64,000 nucleotides of DNA from Jatrophihabitans sp. GTDB lineage: Bacteria; Actinomycetota; Actinomycetes; Mycobacteriales; Jatrophihabitantaceae. Positions 38,731 through 46,798 of this stretch are shown piece by piece; within the stretch, counting starts at the first letter, position 1, and the number at the start of each line of letters is the position of its first letter. The notes beneath the pieces are model-generated. The model made no database searches. It was not told where the DNA came from and was given only the letters and a program-made list of their open reading frames with translations. Location of the stretch: positions 1 to 64,000 of the forward strand of contig DASVQQ010000034.1 in NCBI GenBank assembly GCA_036389035.1, read 5' to 3'. A program made the position numbers and the translations under genes.

Positions 38731-40140
38731 ATGCCCATCGCGACGACCAACCCCGCCACCGGCGAGGTGATCACCACCTTCGAGGCGTTGACCGACGCCG
38801 AGATCGACACCCGGCTCGAAGCGGCCGCCCAGGGTTTTCAGGCCCTGCGCCGGACGAGCTTCGCCGACCGGGCCGGCTGGATGCGCGCCGCCGCCGACAT
38901 CCTGGACGACGAGCAGGACCAGATCGCGACCATGATGACCACCGAGATGGGCAAGACGCTGGCCTCGGCCAAGGCCGAGGTGGCCAAGTGCGCCAAGGCC
39001 TGCCGGTTCTACGCGGACAACGCCGAGGCGTTCCTGAGCAGCGAGCAGGTCGAGCCCGGCAAGGTCAGCGCCACCCAGGCCTACATCCGCTACCAGCCGC
39101 TCGGGCCGGTGCTGGCGATCATGCCGTGGAACTTTCCGCTGTGGCAGGCGATGCGGTTCGCCGCCCCGGCGCTGATGGCCGGCAACGCCGGCCTGCTCAA
39201 GCACGCCTCGAACGTGCCGCAGACCGCGCTGTTCATGCAGGACCTGTTCAGCCGGGCCGGCTTTCCGGACGGCTCGTTCCAGACCTTGCTGATCGGCGCC
39301 AGCCAGGTCGAGGCCATCCTCGGCGATGACCGGGTGGCCGCGGCGACGCTGACCGGCAGCGAGGCGGCGGGTCGTTCGGTGGCCGAGGCCGCCGGGCGCA
39401 ACCTCAAGAAGACCGTCCTGGAACTCGGCGGCAGCGACCCGTTCGTGGTGATGCCCTCGGCCGACATCGCCAAGGCGGCCAAGGTGGCCACCACCGCGCG
39501 CTGCCAGAACAACGGGCAGTCCTGCATCGCGGCCAAGCGTTTCATCGTGCACGCCGACGTCTATGACGCCTTCGCCGCCGCCTTCGTCGAGAGCATGAGC
39601 GCCCTGACGATCGGTGACCCGATGGACAGCGACACCGACATCGGCCCGCTGGCCACCGAGCAGGGCCGCGACGACGTGGCCGGCCAGGTCCGCGACGCCG
39701 TCGACAAGGGCGCCAAGGTGCTGTGCGGCGGCGAGCCGATCGACCGGCCCGGCTGGTGGTACCCGCCGACCGTGGTCGCCGAGCTCAGCCCCGAGATGGA
39801 GATGTTCGCCGAGGAGGTCTTCGGCCCGGTGGCCGGGTTGTACCGGGTGCAGTCCTACGACGAGGCGGTCGCGCTGGCCAACAGCACCCACTTCGGGCTG
39901 GGCTCCAATGCCTGGACCACCGACCCCGAAGAGCAGGAGGCCTTTGCCCGCGACCTGGAGGCCGGGGCGGTGTTCATCAACGGCATGACCACCTCGTACA
40001 ACGAGCTGCCCTTCGGCGGCATCAAGAACTCCGGCTACGGCCGGGAGCTGTCGGTGCACGGGATCCGCGAGTTCTGCAACACCAAGTCCGTCTGGGTCGG
40101 CGACACCGAACCGGGACGGGCCGGCTCGCACAGCGAGTAG
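38731..40140 (+). CDS. NAD(P)-dependent aldehyde dehydrogenase, succinate-semialdehyde type
   Basis: 469 residues of the aldehyde dehydrogenase superfamily. 'MPWNFPLWQAMRFAAPALMA' (cofactor-pocket region), 'LTGSEAAGRSVAEAAGRNLK', the general-base glutamate in 'TVLELGGSDPFVV' and the nucleophile cysteine in 'NNGQSCIAAKRF' are all in place. Sequence style and length fit the GabD1-like succinate-semialdehyde dehydrogenases of actinobacteria. Start ATG after AGGAG. No linked transaminase, so the true substrate is open. Confidence 0.88.
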   Translation: MPIATTNPATGEVITTFEALTDAEIDTRLEAAAQGFQALRRTSFADRAGWMRAAADILDDEQDQIATMMTTEMGKTLASAKAEVAKCAKACRFYADNAEAFLSSEQVEPGKVSATQAYIRYQPLGPVLAIMPWNFPLWQAMRFAAPALMAGNAGLLKHASNVPQTALFMQDLFSRAGFPDGSFQTLLIGASQVEAILGDDRVAAATLTGSEAAGRSVAEAAGRNLKKTVLELGGSDPFVVMPSADIAKAAKVATTARCQNNGQSCIAAKRFIVHADVYDAFAAAFVESMSALTIGDPMDSDTDIGPLATEQGRDDVAGQVRDAVDKGAKVLCGGEPIDRPGWWYPPTVVAELSPEMEMFAEEVFGPVAGLYRVQSYDEAVALANSTHFGLGSNAWTTDPEEQEAFARDLEAGAVFINGMTTSYNELPFGGIKNSGYGRELSVHGIREFCNTKSVWVGDTEPGRAGSHSE

Positions 40141-40217
40141 CGCGGGCTGGCTGACCGCCCCCCGAATCCCGCGCCAGCCGCAGGCCGAGGGCCGTAGTCC
40201 AGGCCGTAGCCCGACGC

Positions 40218-40255
40218 GTAGCGATTTCGAACGTTGGAGCGCACGGAATCGCTAC
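40218..40255. terminator. Hairpin between convergent genes
   Basis: GTAGCGATT (40218-40226) pairs perfectly with AATCGCTAC (40247-40255), loop 20 bases. The right arm covers the stop codon of the PPOX gene. It could serve both converging genes. Confidence 0.45.
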
Positions 40256-40734
40256 TCGTCGAACAGGGAGGCGCGGGCGGTCGCGGCCCAGCCGCGCCAG
40301 GCCTGGATCTCGATGGTGAGCACCGGGCCGTCCGGACGGTGCTCGCGGTACTGCGGGTACTTGGCGGCCAGCGCGTCGAGGGCCCGACTGACCTCGCCGG
40401 GATCGTCCACCTGCGCGCCATGGCCGTCCAGGCGCACCCACCACAGCTGTGACCAGTCCTCGTCGTAGTGGTCGATCAGCAGGCAGGCCTGGCCGGTCGC
40501 TCGCAGGTTGGCGGTGCGGCGCAGCTCGGTGCTGCGCTTGGGCTTGTGATCGACCGCGATGTGCACCCGGCCGCCGTGGTCGTCGCTCGGGCCGCTGGCG
40601 CCGCCCTCGCCGCCGATCAGGACGAAGCACACCGGCACCAGGTGTGGGCGGCCGGCGGCGTCCACGGTGGCCAGCCGGGCGACCCGGGCGGTCTGGACCA
40701 GCCGGCGCATCGCCGTCGGACTCAGGCTGGGCAT
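40252..40734 (-). CDS. PPOX-class, likely F420-dependent, oxidoreductase
   Basis: 160-residue split-barrel flavin/deazaflavin protein: 'MRRLVQTARVARLATVDAAG', 'PHLVPVCFVL', 'KRSTELRRTANLRATGQACL' and 'WWVRLDGHGAQVDD'. It matches the TIGR03668 group of F420-associated PPOX proteins as I remember it. Such proteins bind F420 or FMN and reduce small substrates, rarely with a known role. Start ATG with GAGGAG upstream; longer frames exist but read into non-conserved sequence. Confidence 0.83.
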   Translation of the reverse strand: MPSLSPTAMRRLVQTARVARLATVDAAGRPHLVPVCFVLIGGEGGASGPSDDHGGRVHIAVDHKPKRSTELRRTANLRATGQACLLIDHYDEDWSQLWWVRLDGHGAQVDDPGEVSRALDALAAKYPQYREHRPDGPVLTIEIQAWRGWAATARASLFDE

Positions 40735-40841
40735 CGCGGGCTCCTCACTGTCGGTCGGTTTCGGACCGTCATCCGGGTCGGGTTTCGCAGCGTCACCCCG
40801 GTCGGGCTCGCAGCGTCGGCGTCCGGGTCGGATCGCGGTTG

Positions 40842-42101
40842 TCAGCGCGGGTCGGGGTAGCAGTCGATCTCGGTGGCCTTGGCGCTGAGCCACACCGGCG
40901 AGCCGGCGGCCAGGTCGAGCTCGGCCACCGCGTCCGGCGTCACGTCGACCAGGGCCGGCGGGCTGCCGCTGACCTGGACGCGCACCCGGTCGGTGAGCAG
41001 CTCGACGCCGGTGACGGTTCCCGGCCAGACGTTACGCGGGCTGGCGTACCGGGGCCGCTCGGTGTGCAGCGAGATGGCACTGGGACGCAGGGCGACCAGC
41101 ACCCGGCGGCTAGGGGGCCCCGGTTCGCCGAGCTCGCCGCCGGTCCCGCCGAGCTGACCTCCGGGCTGACCTCCGAGTTCGCCAAGCTGACCTCCGGTCC
41201 CGCCGAGCTGACCTCCGAGCTGACCTCCGAGTTCGCCGAGCTGACCGCCGGTCCCGTCGCCGTGGGCGTGCAGCACGCCGCCGTCGTCCAGAGCCACCGC
41301 CGCGTCGGCGCCGAGCACGCCCGGGTAGAGGTTCAGCCCGACCAGCCGGGCGACGTACTGGCTGGCCGGCCGGCGGGCCACCTCGGCCGGGGTGCCCTGC
41401 TGCACCACCCGGCCGTCCTCGATCACCAGCAGCCGGTCGGTCAGCACCATCGCCTCCAGCGGATCGTGGGTGACCACCAGGCTCGGGCCGCCGAACGCGC
41501 GCAGGTGCCGGCGGAGCTCGCCGCGCACCTCGAGCCGGGTGCGGGCGTCCAGGGCCGCCAGCGGCTCATCCAGCAGCAGCAGGTCGGGGTCGGCGGCCAG
41601 CGTCCTGGCCAGCGCGACCCGCTGAGCCTGGCCGCCGGACAGCTCGGCCGGCTTGCGACCGGCGAACTCGGCCAGCCCGGACCGCTGCAGCCAGTCCTCG
41701 GCCCGCCGCCGGGCCGGCTGGCGGCGAGCGCCACGGGCCCGGGCCGCGAAAGCCACGTTGTCCCGGACCGTCAGGTGCGGGAACAGCCGGTAGTTCTGGA
41801 ACACCAGCCCGACCGGACGCCGCTCGGGCGGCACGAACAGGCCCCGCTCCGCGTCGTCCAGCACCGTGCCAGCCAGCTCGATCCGTCCCCGCGACAGCGC
41901 GCCGAGGCCGGCCAGGGTCCGCAGCAGGGTGGTCTTGCCGGCCCCGTTGGGCCCCAGCACCCCGAGCACCTCACCGGCTGCCACCGTGAAGTCCAGCGCC
42001 AGCCGGAAGCCGCCGCGCTCAACCTCGCCGCTCACCCGCAGGCCGGCTCCGGAGTCCCGTTCGGATCCGGCGGCCGGGCCGGTCACCCGCAGGCCGGTCA
42101 C
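40842..42101 (-). CDS. modC: Molybdate ABC transporter ATP-binding protein
   Basis: 419 residues. ATPase core: Walker A 'GPNGAGKTTLL', Q-loop 'LVFQNYRLFPHLTVRDN', signature 'LSGGQAQRVALARTLA', Walker B 'LLLLDEPLAALDA', H-loop 'LVVTHDPLEAM'. The C-terminal TOBE (molybdate-sensing) region is split by a Gly/Gln/Leu-rich repeat of about 50 residues ('GGQLGELGGQLGGQLGG'), encoded by tandem DNA repeats at about 41136-41263. The GTG at 42101 overlaps the modB stop (GTGA). Confidence 0.92.
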   Translation of the reverse strand: MTGLRVTGPAAGSERDSGAGLRVSGEVERGGFRLALDFTVAAGEVLGVLGPNGAGKTTLLRTLAGLGALSRGRIELAGTVLDDAERGLFVPPERRPVGLVFQNYRLFPHLTVRDNVAFAARARGARRQPARRRAEDWLQRSGLAEFAGRKPAELSGGQAQRVALARTLAADPDLLLLDEPLAALDARTRLEVRGELRRHLRAFGGPSLVVTHDPLEAMVLTDRLLVIEDGRVVQQGTPAEVARRPASQYVARLVGLNLYPGVLGADAAVALDDGGVLHAHGDGTGGQLGELGGQLGGQLGGTGGQLGELGGQPGGQLGGTGGELGEPGPPSRRVLVALRPSAISLHTERPRYASPRNVWPGTVTGVELLTDRVRVQVSGSPPALVDVTPDAVAELDLAAGSPVWLSAKATEIDCYPDPR

Positions 42102-42949
42102 GGCGCGCCCACCGGACGCAGCCACCGGTCACGCAGCAGCACCAGCACCGCCGCGGCGGCCAGCAGCAACACCAGGCTCAGCGCGATCGCCGGCTCGGGA
42201 TCGGTCTGCAGGGCGTTGTAGACGGCCAGCGGCAGGGTCTGGGTGGTGCCGGGGTTGTTGCCCGCGAAGGTGATGGTGGCCCCGAACTCCCCCAGCGCCC
42301 GGGCCCAGCACAGCACCGCGCCGGCCAGCAGCGACGGCGCCACCAGCGGCAGCGTGATCCGGATGAAGACCGTCAGCCGGCCGGCGCCCAGGGTGGCCGC
42401 GGCCTCTTCGAGCTCCCGGTCAGCCGAGCGCAGCGCGCCCTCGACGGTGACCACCAGGAACGGCATCGCCACGAACGTCTCGGCCACCACGACGCCGGCG
42501 GTGCTGAACGGCAGTGTGAGACCGAACCAGGCGTCCAGGTGCCGTCCGACCATGCCGTTGCGCCCGAAGGCCAGCAGCAGCGCCAGGCCGCCGACCACCG
42601 GCGGAAGCACCAGCGGCACCGTGACCAGCGCGCGCAGCACCGCCAGCCCCGGAAACCGCGCCCGGGCCAGCACCCAGGCCAGCGGCACCCCCAGCACGAT
42701 CGAGACCGCCGTCGCCGCGGTGGCGCACAGCAGCGACAGCCGCAGCGCGGTCAGCGCCACCGGGTCCGACAGCAGGCCGGGCAGCCCTCGCCACGGAGCG
42801 CGCACCAGCAACGCCAGCAGCGGGACCAGCAGAAAGCAGAAGCCGATCGCGGCAGGCGCGGCCAGCACCGCGGGCACCCCGCGCCCGACGGTCAGCCGCT
42901 CAGGCGCGACCCGCCGGCCCGCCTCGACGCCACGGACAGTCCGGTTCAT
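42098..42949 (-). CDS. modB: Molybdate ABC transporter permease
   Basis: 283-residue inner-membrane permease with five to six helices and the EAA loop 'DRELEEAAATLGAGRLTVFI' that contacts ModC. Also 'VPLVLPPVVGGLALLLAFGR' and 'ALGEFGATITFAGNNPGTTQ', typical of ModB/CysT-type permeases. The ATG overlaps the modA stop (ATGA); a longer frame upstream only reads through modA. Confidence 0.94.
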   Translation of the reverse strand: MNRTVRGVEAGRRVAPERLTVGRGVPAVLAAPAAIGFCFLLVPLLALLVRAPWRGLPGLLSDPVALTALRLSLLCATAATAVSIVLGVPLAWVLARARFPGLAVLRALVTVPLVLPPVVGGLALLLAFGRNGMVGRHLDAWFGLTLPFSTAGVVVAETFVAMPFLVVTVEGALRSADRELEEAAATLGAGRLTVFIRITLPLVAPSLLAGAVLCWARALGEFGATITFAGNNPGTTQTLPLAVYNALQTDPEPAIALSLVLLLAAAAVLVLLRDRWLRPVGAP

Positions 42950-43725
42950 GGCTGGGTGAAACCGGCGGCGGACAGCACATCCTGGCCGGCGGCGGACAGC
43001 ACGTAGGCCACGAAGGCCTGCGCGCCGGCCGGGTTGCGGGCTTCGCGCAGGACGCCGATCGGATACCGGGTGCTGGTGTTGAGCGCGGCCGGAATCTCGA
43101 TGCCCCGCACCGCCGTGCCGGCCGCCCGGACGTCGGTCAGGTACACCAGGCCGGCATCGACCTCGCCGGTGCGCACCTTGGTCAGGGTCGCCTTCACGTC
43201 CTCCTCCAGGGTGACCGGCGTGACCCGTACGCCGGCCTTGCCGAGCACCGCGACCGCGGCGGCGCCGCACGGCACCTGGACCTGGCACAGGGCCACCTTG
43301 ACCCCGGGACGGGCCAGGTCGGCCAGCCCGCGCACGCCGGCCGGGTTGTCCGCCGGAACCACGAGCTGCAGGACGTTGGCCGCGAAATCACGCACCTCGC
43401 CCACCGCGCCGGCCCGCACCAGCTGATCCATGTTCACCGCGGCGGCCGAAGCGAAGACGTCCGCCCGGGCGCCCTGGGTGATCTGCAGCGCGAGGGCGGA
43501 GCTGGCGCCGATGTTGAGCGTGACCCGGGTTCCGGGATGGGCGGCCTCGAACTGCCGGGCCAGCGTGCCGAACGTCTCGGTGAGCGAGGCGGCCGCGAAC
43601 ACCGTCACCGTGCCGCCGACCTGGTTGCTGGCCCCGCCCGACGCCGGCGCGGCGTCCTGCTGGCAGCCGGCGGTCAGCGCCAGCATGGCCACCACCGCCG
43701 CGACTCGGCGCGGCCGTTCAGGCAC
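42946..43725 (-). CDS. modA: Molybdate-binding lipoprotein
   Basis: About 259 residues. A short basic start and hydrophobic core end in the lipobox 'LTAGC', so it is lipid-anchored outside the membrane. The binding-protein fold shows 'VTVFAAASLTETFGTLARQF', 'LNIGASSALALQITQGARAD', 'NVLQLVVPADNPA' and 'DAGLVYLTDVRAAG', the ModA pattern. I chose the GTG at 43725, just inside the end of the upstream regulator gene; an ATG at 43749 is also possible and adds eight residues. Confidence 0.92.
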   Translation of the reverse strand: MPERPRRVAAVVAMLALTAGCQQDAAPASGGASNQVGGTVTVFAAASLTETFGTLARQFEAAHPGTRVTLNIGASSALALQITQGARADVFASAAAVNMDQLVRAGAVGEVRDFAANVLQLVVPADNPAGVRGLADLARPGVKVALCQVQVPCGAAAVAVLGKAGVRVTPVTLEEDVKATLTKVRTGEVDAGLVYLTDVRAAGTAVRGIEIPAALNTSTRYPIGVLREARNPAGAQAFVAYVLSAAGQDVLSAAGFTQP

Positions 43726-44125
43726 CGGCCGGGACCTCGACCACCACATTGGTGGCCTTGACCGAGGCGACCGCCAGGGTGCCCGGCTGCAGGCCCAGCT
43801 CGTCGGCGGCCTCGCGGCTCATCAGCGACACGATCCGGAACGGCCCGGCCTGCATCTCGACCTGCGCCATCACGGTGTCGCGCACCACCCGGGTGACCAG
43901 GCCGACCAGCCGGTTGCGCGCCGACTCGCTGGCCATCGGCCGGATCGCGGAGCGCTCGGCCGAGGCGGCCAGCTCGGTGGCGAACCGGGCCAGCTCCGCG
44001 CCCTCGATCGCCAGCCGGCCGCCTTCGGTGATGGTGGGCAGCCGGCCGGCCTCGGCCCACCGCCGCACCGTGTCGTCGCTGACGCCGAGCAGCTCGGCGG
44101 CTTCCCGGATCCGGAAGGTCGTCAT
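43718..44125 (-). CDS. HTH and TOBE (molybdate-binding) domain regulator
   Basis: 135 residues. MerR/excisionase-type helix-turn-helix at the N-terminus ('FRIREAAELLGVSDDTVRRW'), then a single TOBE/Mop domain ('NRLVGLVTRVVRDTVMAQVE', 'LMSREAADELGLQPGTLAVA', 'VKATNVVVEV'). The layout suggests a ModE-like molybdate sensor that controls the modABC genes it precedes and overlaps. The start is set by a TACAGT box eight bases upstream. Confidence 0.87.
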   Translation of the reverse strand: MTTFRIREAAELLGVSDDTVRRWAEAGRLPTITEGGRLAIEGAELARFATELAASAERSAIRPMASESARNRLVGLVTRVVRDTVMAQVEMQAGPFRIVSLMSREAADELGLQPGTLAVASVKATNVVVEVPAGA

Positions 44126-44133
44126 GGCTTCGA

Positions 44134-44139
44134 ACTGTA
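44134..44139 (-). promoter_or_regulatory. -10 box of the mod operon
   Basis: TACAGT, eight bases before the ATG of the HTH-TOBE gene, no ribosome site. Likely promoter of the regulator-modABC transcript. Confidence 0.5.
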
Positions 44140-44222
44140 ATCGCAGGTGCGGAAGAATTCGCGCTATCAATCAGCGAATACGTGGCAGGCCTGGCCTGAA
44201 CTCCGCTGGCGCGGTTCCGCAC

Positions 44223-45470
44223 TCAGCTGAGCAAGTGCACCGGAAGCTCGTCGCCGGCCTCGACCCGGCGGCCGTCCGGGACCTCGGCCAGCCCGGTGGC
44301 AGCCGCCGAAGCCGACAGCTGGTGGGAGTCCTGGCCGGCCACCGGCCGCACGTGCAGCCGGCCGTCCGGCCCGAACCGGCAGCTGACCCGCAGAAAGGCG
44401 GTGCGGCCGTCCCCGTGCGGGCGCGGCAGCGGCGCGTCGGCGATGCCCAGGACGGTGCAGCCGTACGGGTCCGGGTGGCCCATCATCTGGCGCAGCGCCG
44501 GCCGGGCGAGCAGCTCGAAGCTGACCAGGGCCGACACCGGGTTGCCGGGCAGGCCCAGCACGGGCACCGGACCGCTCGGGCCGGGCAGCACCCCGAACGC
44601 GAAGGGCTTGGCCGGCCGGATCGCCACCTGCAGCCAGTTCAGGCCACCGAACTGATCGAGCACCGCCCGGACCGGGTCGGAGTCACCCATCGACACCCCA
44701 CCGCAGGTCAGCACCGCATCGCAGCGCCGCAGGGCCGAGCTGAGCAGCTCGTGCAGGCCGGCGACGTCGTCACCGGCCACCCCCAGATCCACCGGCTCGC
44801 AGTTGGCCCGCACCAGCAGCGCCAGCAGCATTGCCCGGTTGGACTCATAGATCTGGCCGGGACGCAGCTCGGCGCCGCCGGTCACCAGCTCGTCACCGGT
44901 CACCAGAACGCCCACCCGCAGCCGCCGGTAGCCCTGGACCTGTTCGGCGCCTACGCTGGCCAGCACCCCTAAGTGCGCCGGGCGCAGCACCGTCCCGGCG
45001 GCCAGCACCAGCTCACCGGCCCGCACGTCGCTACCGGCCCGGCGCACCCCCGCGCCGGCGGCGACCCCGCTCAGCACCTCGACCAGGTCACCGGCCGTGC
45101 CGAGTTGCCTGGTGCGGGTGGCCGAGGTCCGCTCCACCATCACCACCGCGTCGGCGCCCTCCGGCAGCGGGGCGCCGGTCATCACCTTCCAGGCCTGACC
45201 CTCGCCGACCGGCCGGCCGGCCACCGAACCGGCCAGCACCGAGCCGAGCACGTGCAAGCGCACCGGACTGCTCTCGGCGGCGCCGGCGACGTCCACCGCG
45301 CGCACCGCGTAACCGTCGACGCTGCTGTTGTCGAACGGCGGCACGTTCGCGGGCGCGATCACGTCCGCCGCCAGCACGCAGCCATCGGCTCCGGCCGAGT
45401 CGAGCCGAACCGGCTCCGGCCGCGGGCAGGCCGCCAGCAGCACCCGGCGGGCCTCGGCCAACTCGATCAC
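44223..45470 (-). CDS. moeA: Molybdopterin molybdenumtransferase MoeA
   Basis: Inserts molybdenum into adenylated molybdopterin. 415 residues: 'VPPFDNSSVDGYAVRA' and 'KVMTGAPLPEGADAVVMVER' in the N-terminal domains, 'VLTCGGVSMGDSDPVRAVLD' and 'LGLPGNPVSALVSFELLARP' in the MoaB-like catalytic domain, and a C-terminal beta domain. Immediately upstream of the mod genes and same strand, giving one molybdenum uptake and insertion cluster. The GTG start follows TAAGGT by six bases. Confidence 0.95.
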   Translation of the reverse strand: MIELAEARRVLLAACPRPEPVRLDSAGADGCVLAADVIAPANVPPFDNSSVDGYAVRAVDVAGAAESSPVRLHVLGSVLAGSVAGRPVGEGQAWKVMTGAPLPEGADAVVMVERTSATRTRQLGTAGDLVEVLSGVAAGAGVRRAGSDVRAGELVLAAGTVLRPAHLGVLASVGAEQVQGYRRLRVGVLVTGDELVTGGAELRPGQIYESNRAMLLALLVRANCEPVDLGVAGDDVAGLHELLSSALRRCDAVLTCGGVSMGDSDPVRAVLDQFGGLNWLQVAIRPAKPFAFGVLPGPSGPVPVLGLPGNPVSALVSFELLARPALRQMMGHPDPYGCTVLGIADAPLPRPHGDGRTAFLRVSCRFGPDGRLHVRPVAGQDSHQLSASAAATGLAEVPDGRRVEAGDELPVHLLS

Positions 45471-45476
45471 CGGCCT

Positions 45477-45482
45477 ACCTTA
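45477..45482 (-). promoter_or_regulatory. -10 box of moeA, leaderless
   Basis: TAAGGT, six bases before the moeA GTG, with no ribosome site. Confidence 0.55.
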
Positions 45483-45616
45483 CGACGGGGCCCGTGGCGG
45501 TCGTCGAGCCAGCCGGCACTGGAATGCGACAAACAACCACATTGACGCGTTACCCCCACCAAACTCCGTCGTTGAACACTCTGAGTAATCAGGTTTACTA
45601 CGGTTTGGAGTGCGTC

Positions 45617-46690
45617 GTGACGTCCGTGGCCCAGCAGCTCCCGGTGTCCTTGACACCGGTACGCAGCGCGGGCTACACCGGTGCCCATCGGGCCGCAACG
45701 GCGCCTCTCACGAGGCGGATCCGGCCGTGGGTGCACCGCGGCCTGGCCGTCGGCACGCTGACCGCCGGCCTCTGGCTGGCGGGCTCCCTGAGCCAGGCCC
45801 CAGCCGCCGAGGCTGCCCCGTCCGGCGCGCCGCAGCGCCCCGCCGTGAGCACGACCAGTGACGCGTCGGTTCGCCCGGACGCCGCTGGCGCCGGCTCGGT
45901 CACAGCACCGGCAGGCCGGCACTCCAGCCGGCCATCGGCAGCGACTCAGGCAGTACAGATTAGCCCTATTTCACAACGCAAAACCGGCTCGACAGGATCA
46001 GCCGCGGCAGGCGCCGCCGGCGGGCTCGGCACGCTATCGAAGGCGCGATCTGACGCCTCTGGCGCGACGCCGGCCCCCGGGTCAGGCGCCGCCCGGCGAT
46101 CCGTCTCCACCGTGGTCAAGGTGGCGGCTGAGGTGACCCGGTCGGCGTCCGCCGTGCCGCTGCCGGCGGCGCCAGTGCTGCGCACGCCGGCCCCGGCCAT
46201 TTCGGTGCTGCCCGCCGTGTCGGTTCCCGGCCCGGCAGCCGTCGTCCCCACCGTTATCGCCCCGGCGCTGCCGGTTCTGCCGGCCCGTCCGGTCAAGCCC
46301 GCCCAGGTCCTCCCGTCGGCCCAGCAGGCGGCCGAAGCGACCGGGCTGCCGGCTCCGGCTGCTACTGCAGGTAACCAGGGTGGCCTCAGCGGTCCGTCCA
46401 GCGACGTGGCGTCGATCGACAAGCCGGCCGGGCAGCACCCGAGCCAGCGGCCGGTCGGTGAGACCGCAGCCGGCCCGGCGCTGCCGCAGCAGCCTTCGAC
46501 CCCGCCGGTAGGCCACCGGCCCGGCACCGTTCCGGGACCGGGTCTCAGCGGTGGGCATCACCCGCTGGACTCCGGCCTGGCTCCCACCGACCTTTCCAGC
46601 CTCGGCAACACGCCGGCTGGCGACTGCCGCGGCCGTGACCACACGCCGCCGCGTGAGCGGGCAACCGCACCTTCGACCTCTCCGGACTAG
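45617..46690 (+). CDS. Exported Ala/Pro-rich protein upstream of the chaplin-like gene
   Basis: 357 residues from a GTG with GGAG six bases upstream. An extended N-region (about 38 residues with 'TRRIRPWVHRG') leads into a hydrophobic signal segment ('LAVGTLTAGLWLAGSLSQA') and a signal-peptidase-like 'PAAEAAPSG'. The mature part is a low-complexity Ala/Pro/Ser/Val chain without cysteines except one near the C-terminus. No domain recognised and no sorting signal. It precedes the chaplin-repeat gene by 108 bp in the same direction, so both may be surface components expressed together. A start nearer the signal segment (about 45728) is possible. Confidence 0.6.
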   Translation: MTSVAQQLPVSLTPVRSAGYTGAHRAATAPLTRRIRPWVHRGLAVGTLTAGLWLAGSLSQAPAAEAAPSGAPQRPAVSTTSDASVRPDAAGAGSVTAPAGRHSSRPSAATQAVQISPISQRKTGSTGSAAAGAAGGLGTLSKARSDASGATPAPGSGAARRSVSTVVKVAAEVTRSASAVPLPAAPVLRTPAPAISVLPAVSVPGPAAVVPTVIAPALPVLPARPVKPAQVLPSAQQAAEATGLPAPAATAGNQGGLSGPSSDVASIDKPAGQHPSQRPVGETAAGPALPQQPSTPPVGHRPGTVPGPGLSGGHHPLDSGLAPTDLSSLGNTPAGDCRGRDHTPPRERATAPSTSPD

Positions 46691-46798
46691 ACCTCGCCGG
46701 GCCGGCCACCGCAACCGCGGTAGCGCCCGCCACGCGAAGGTCCCCAGGGCTGTCAGCAGCCCTTTCCCGAAGAGCCCACAAGCGAAGGAATCTCTGTC

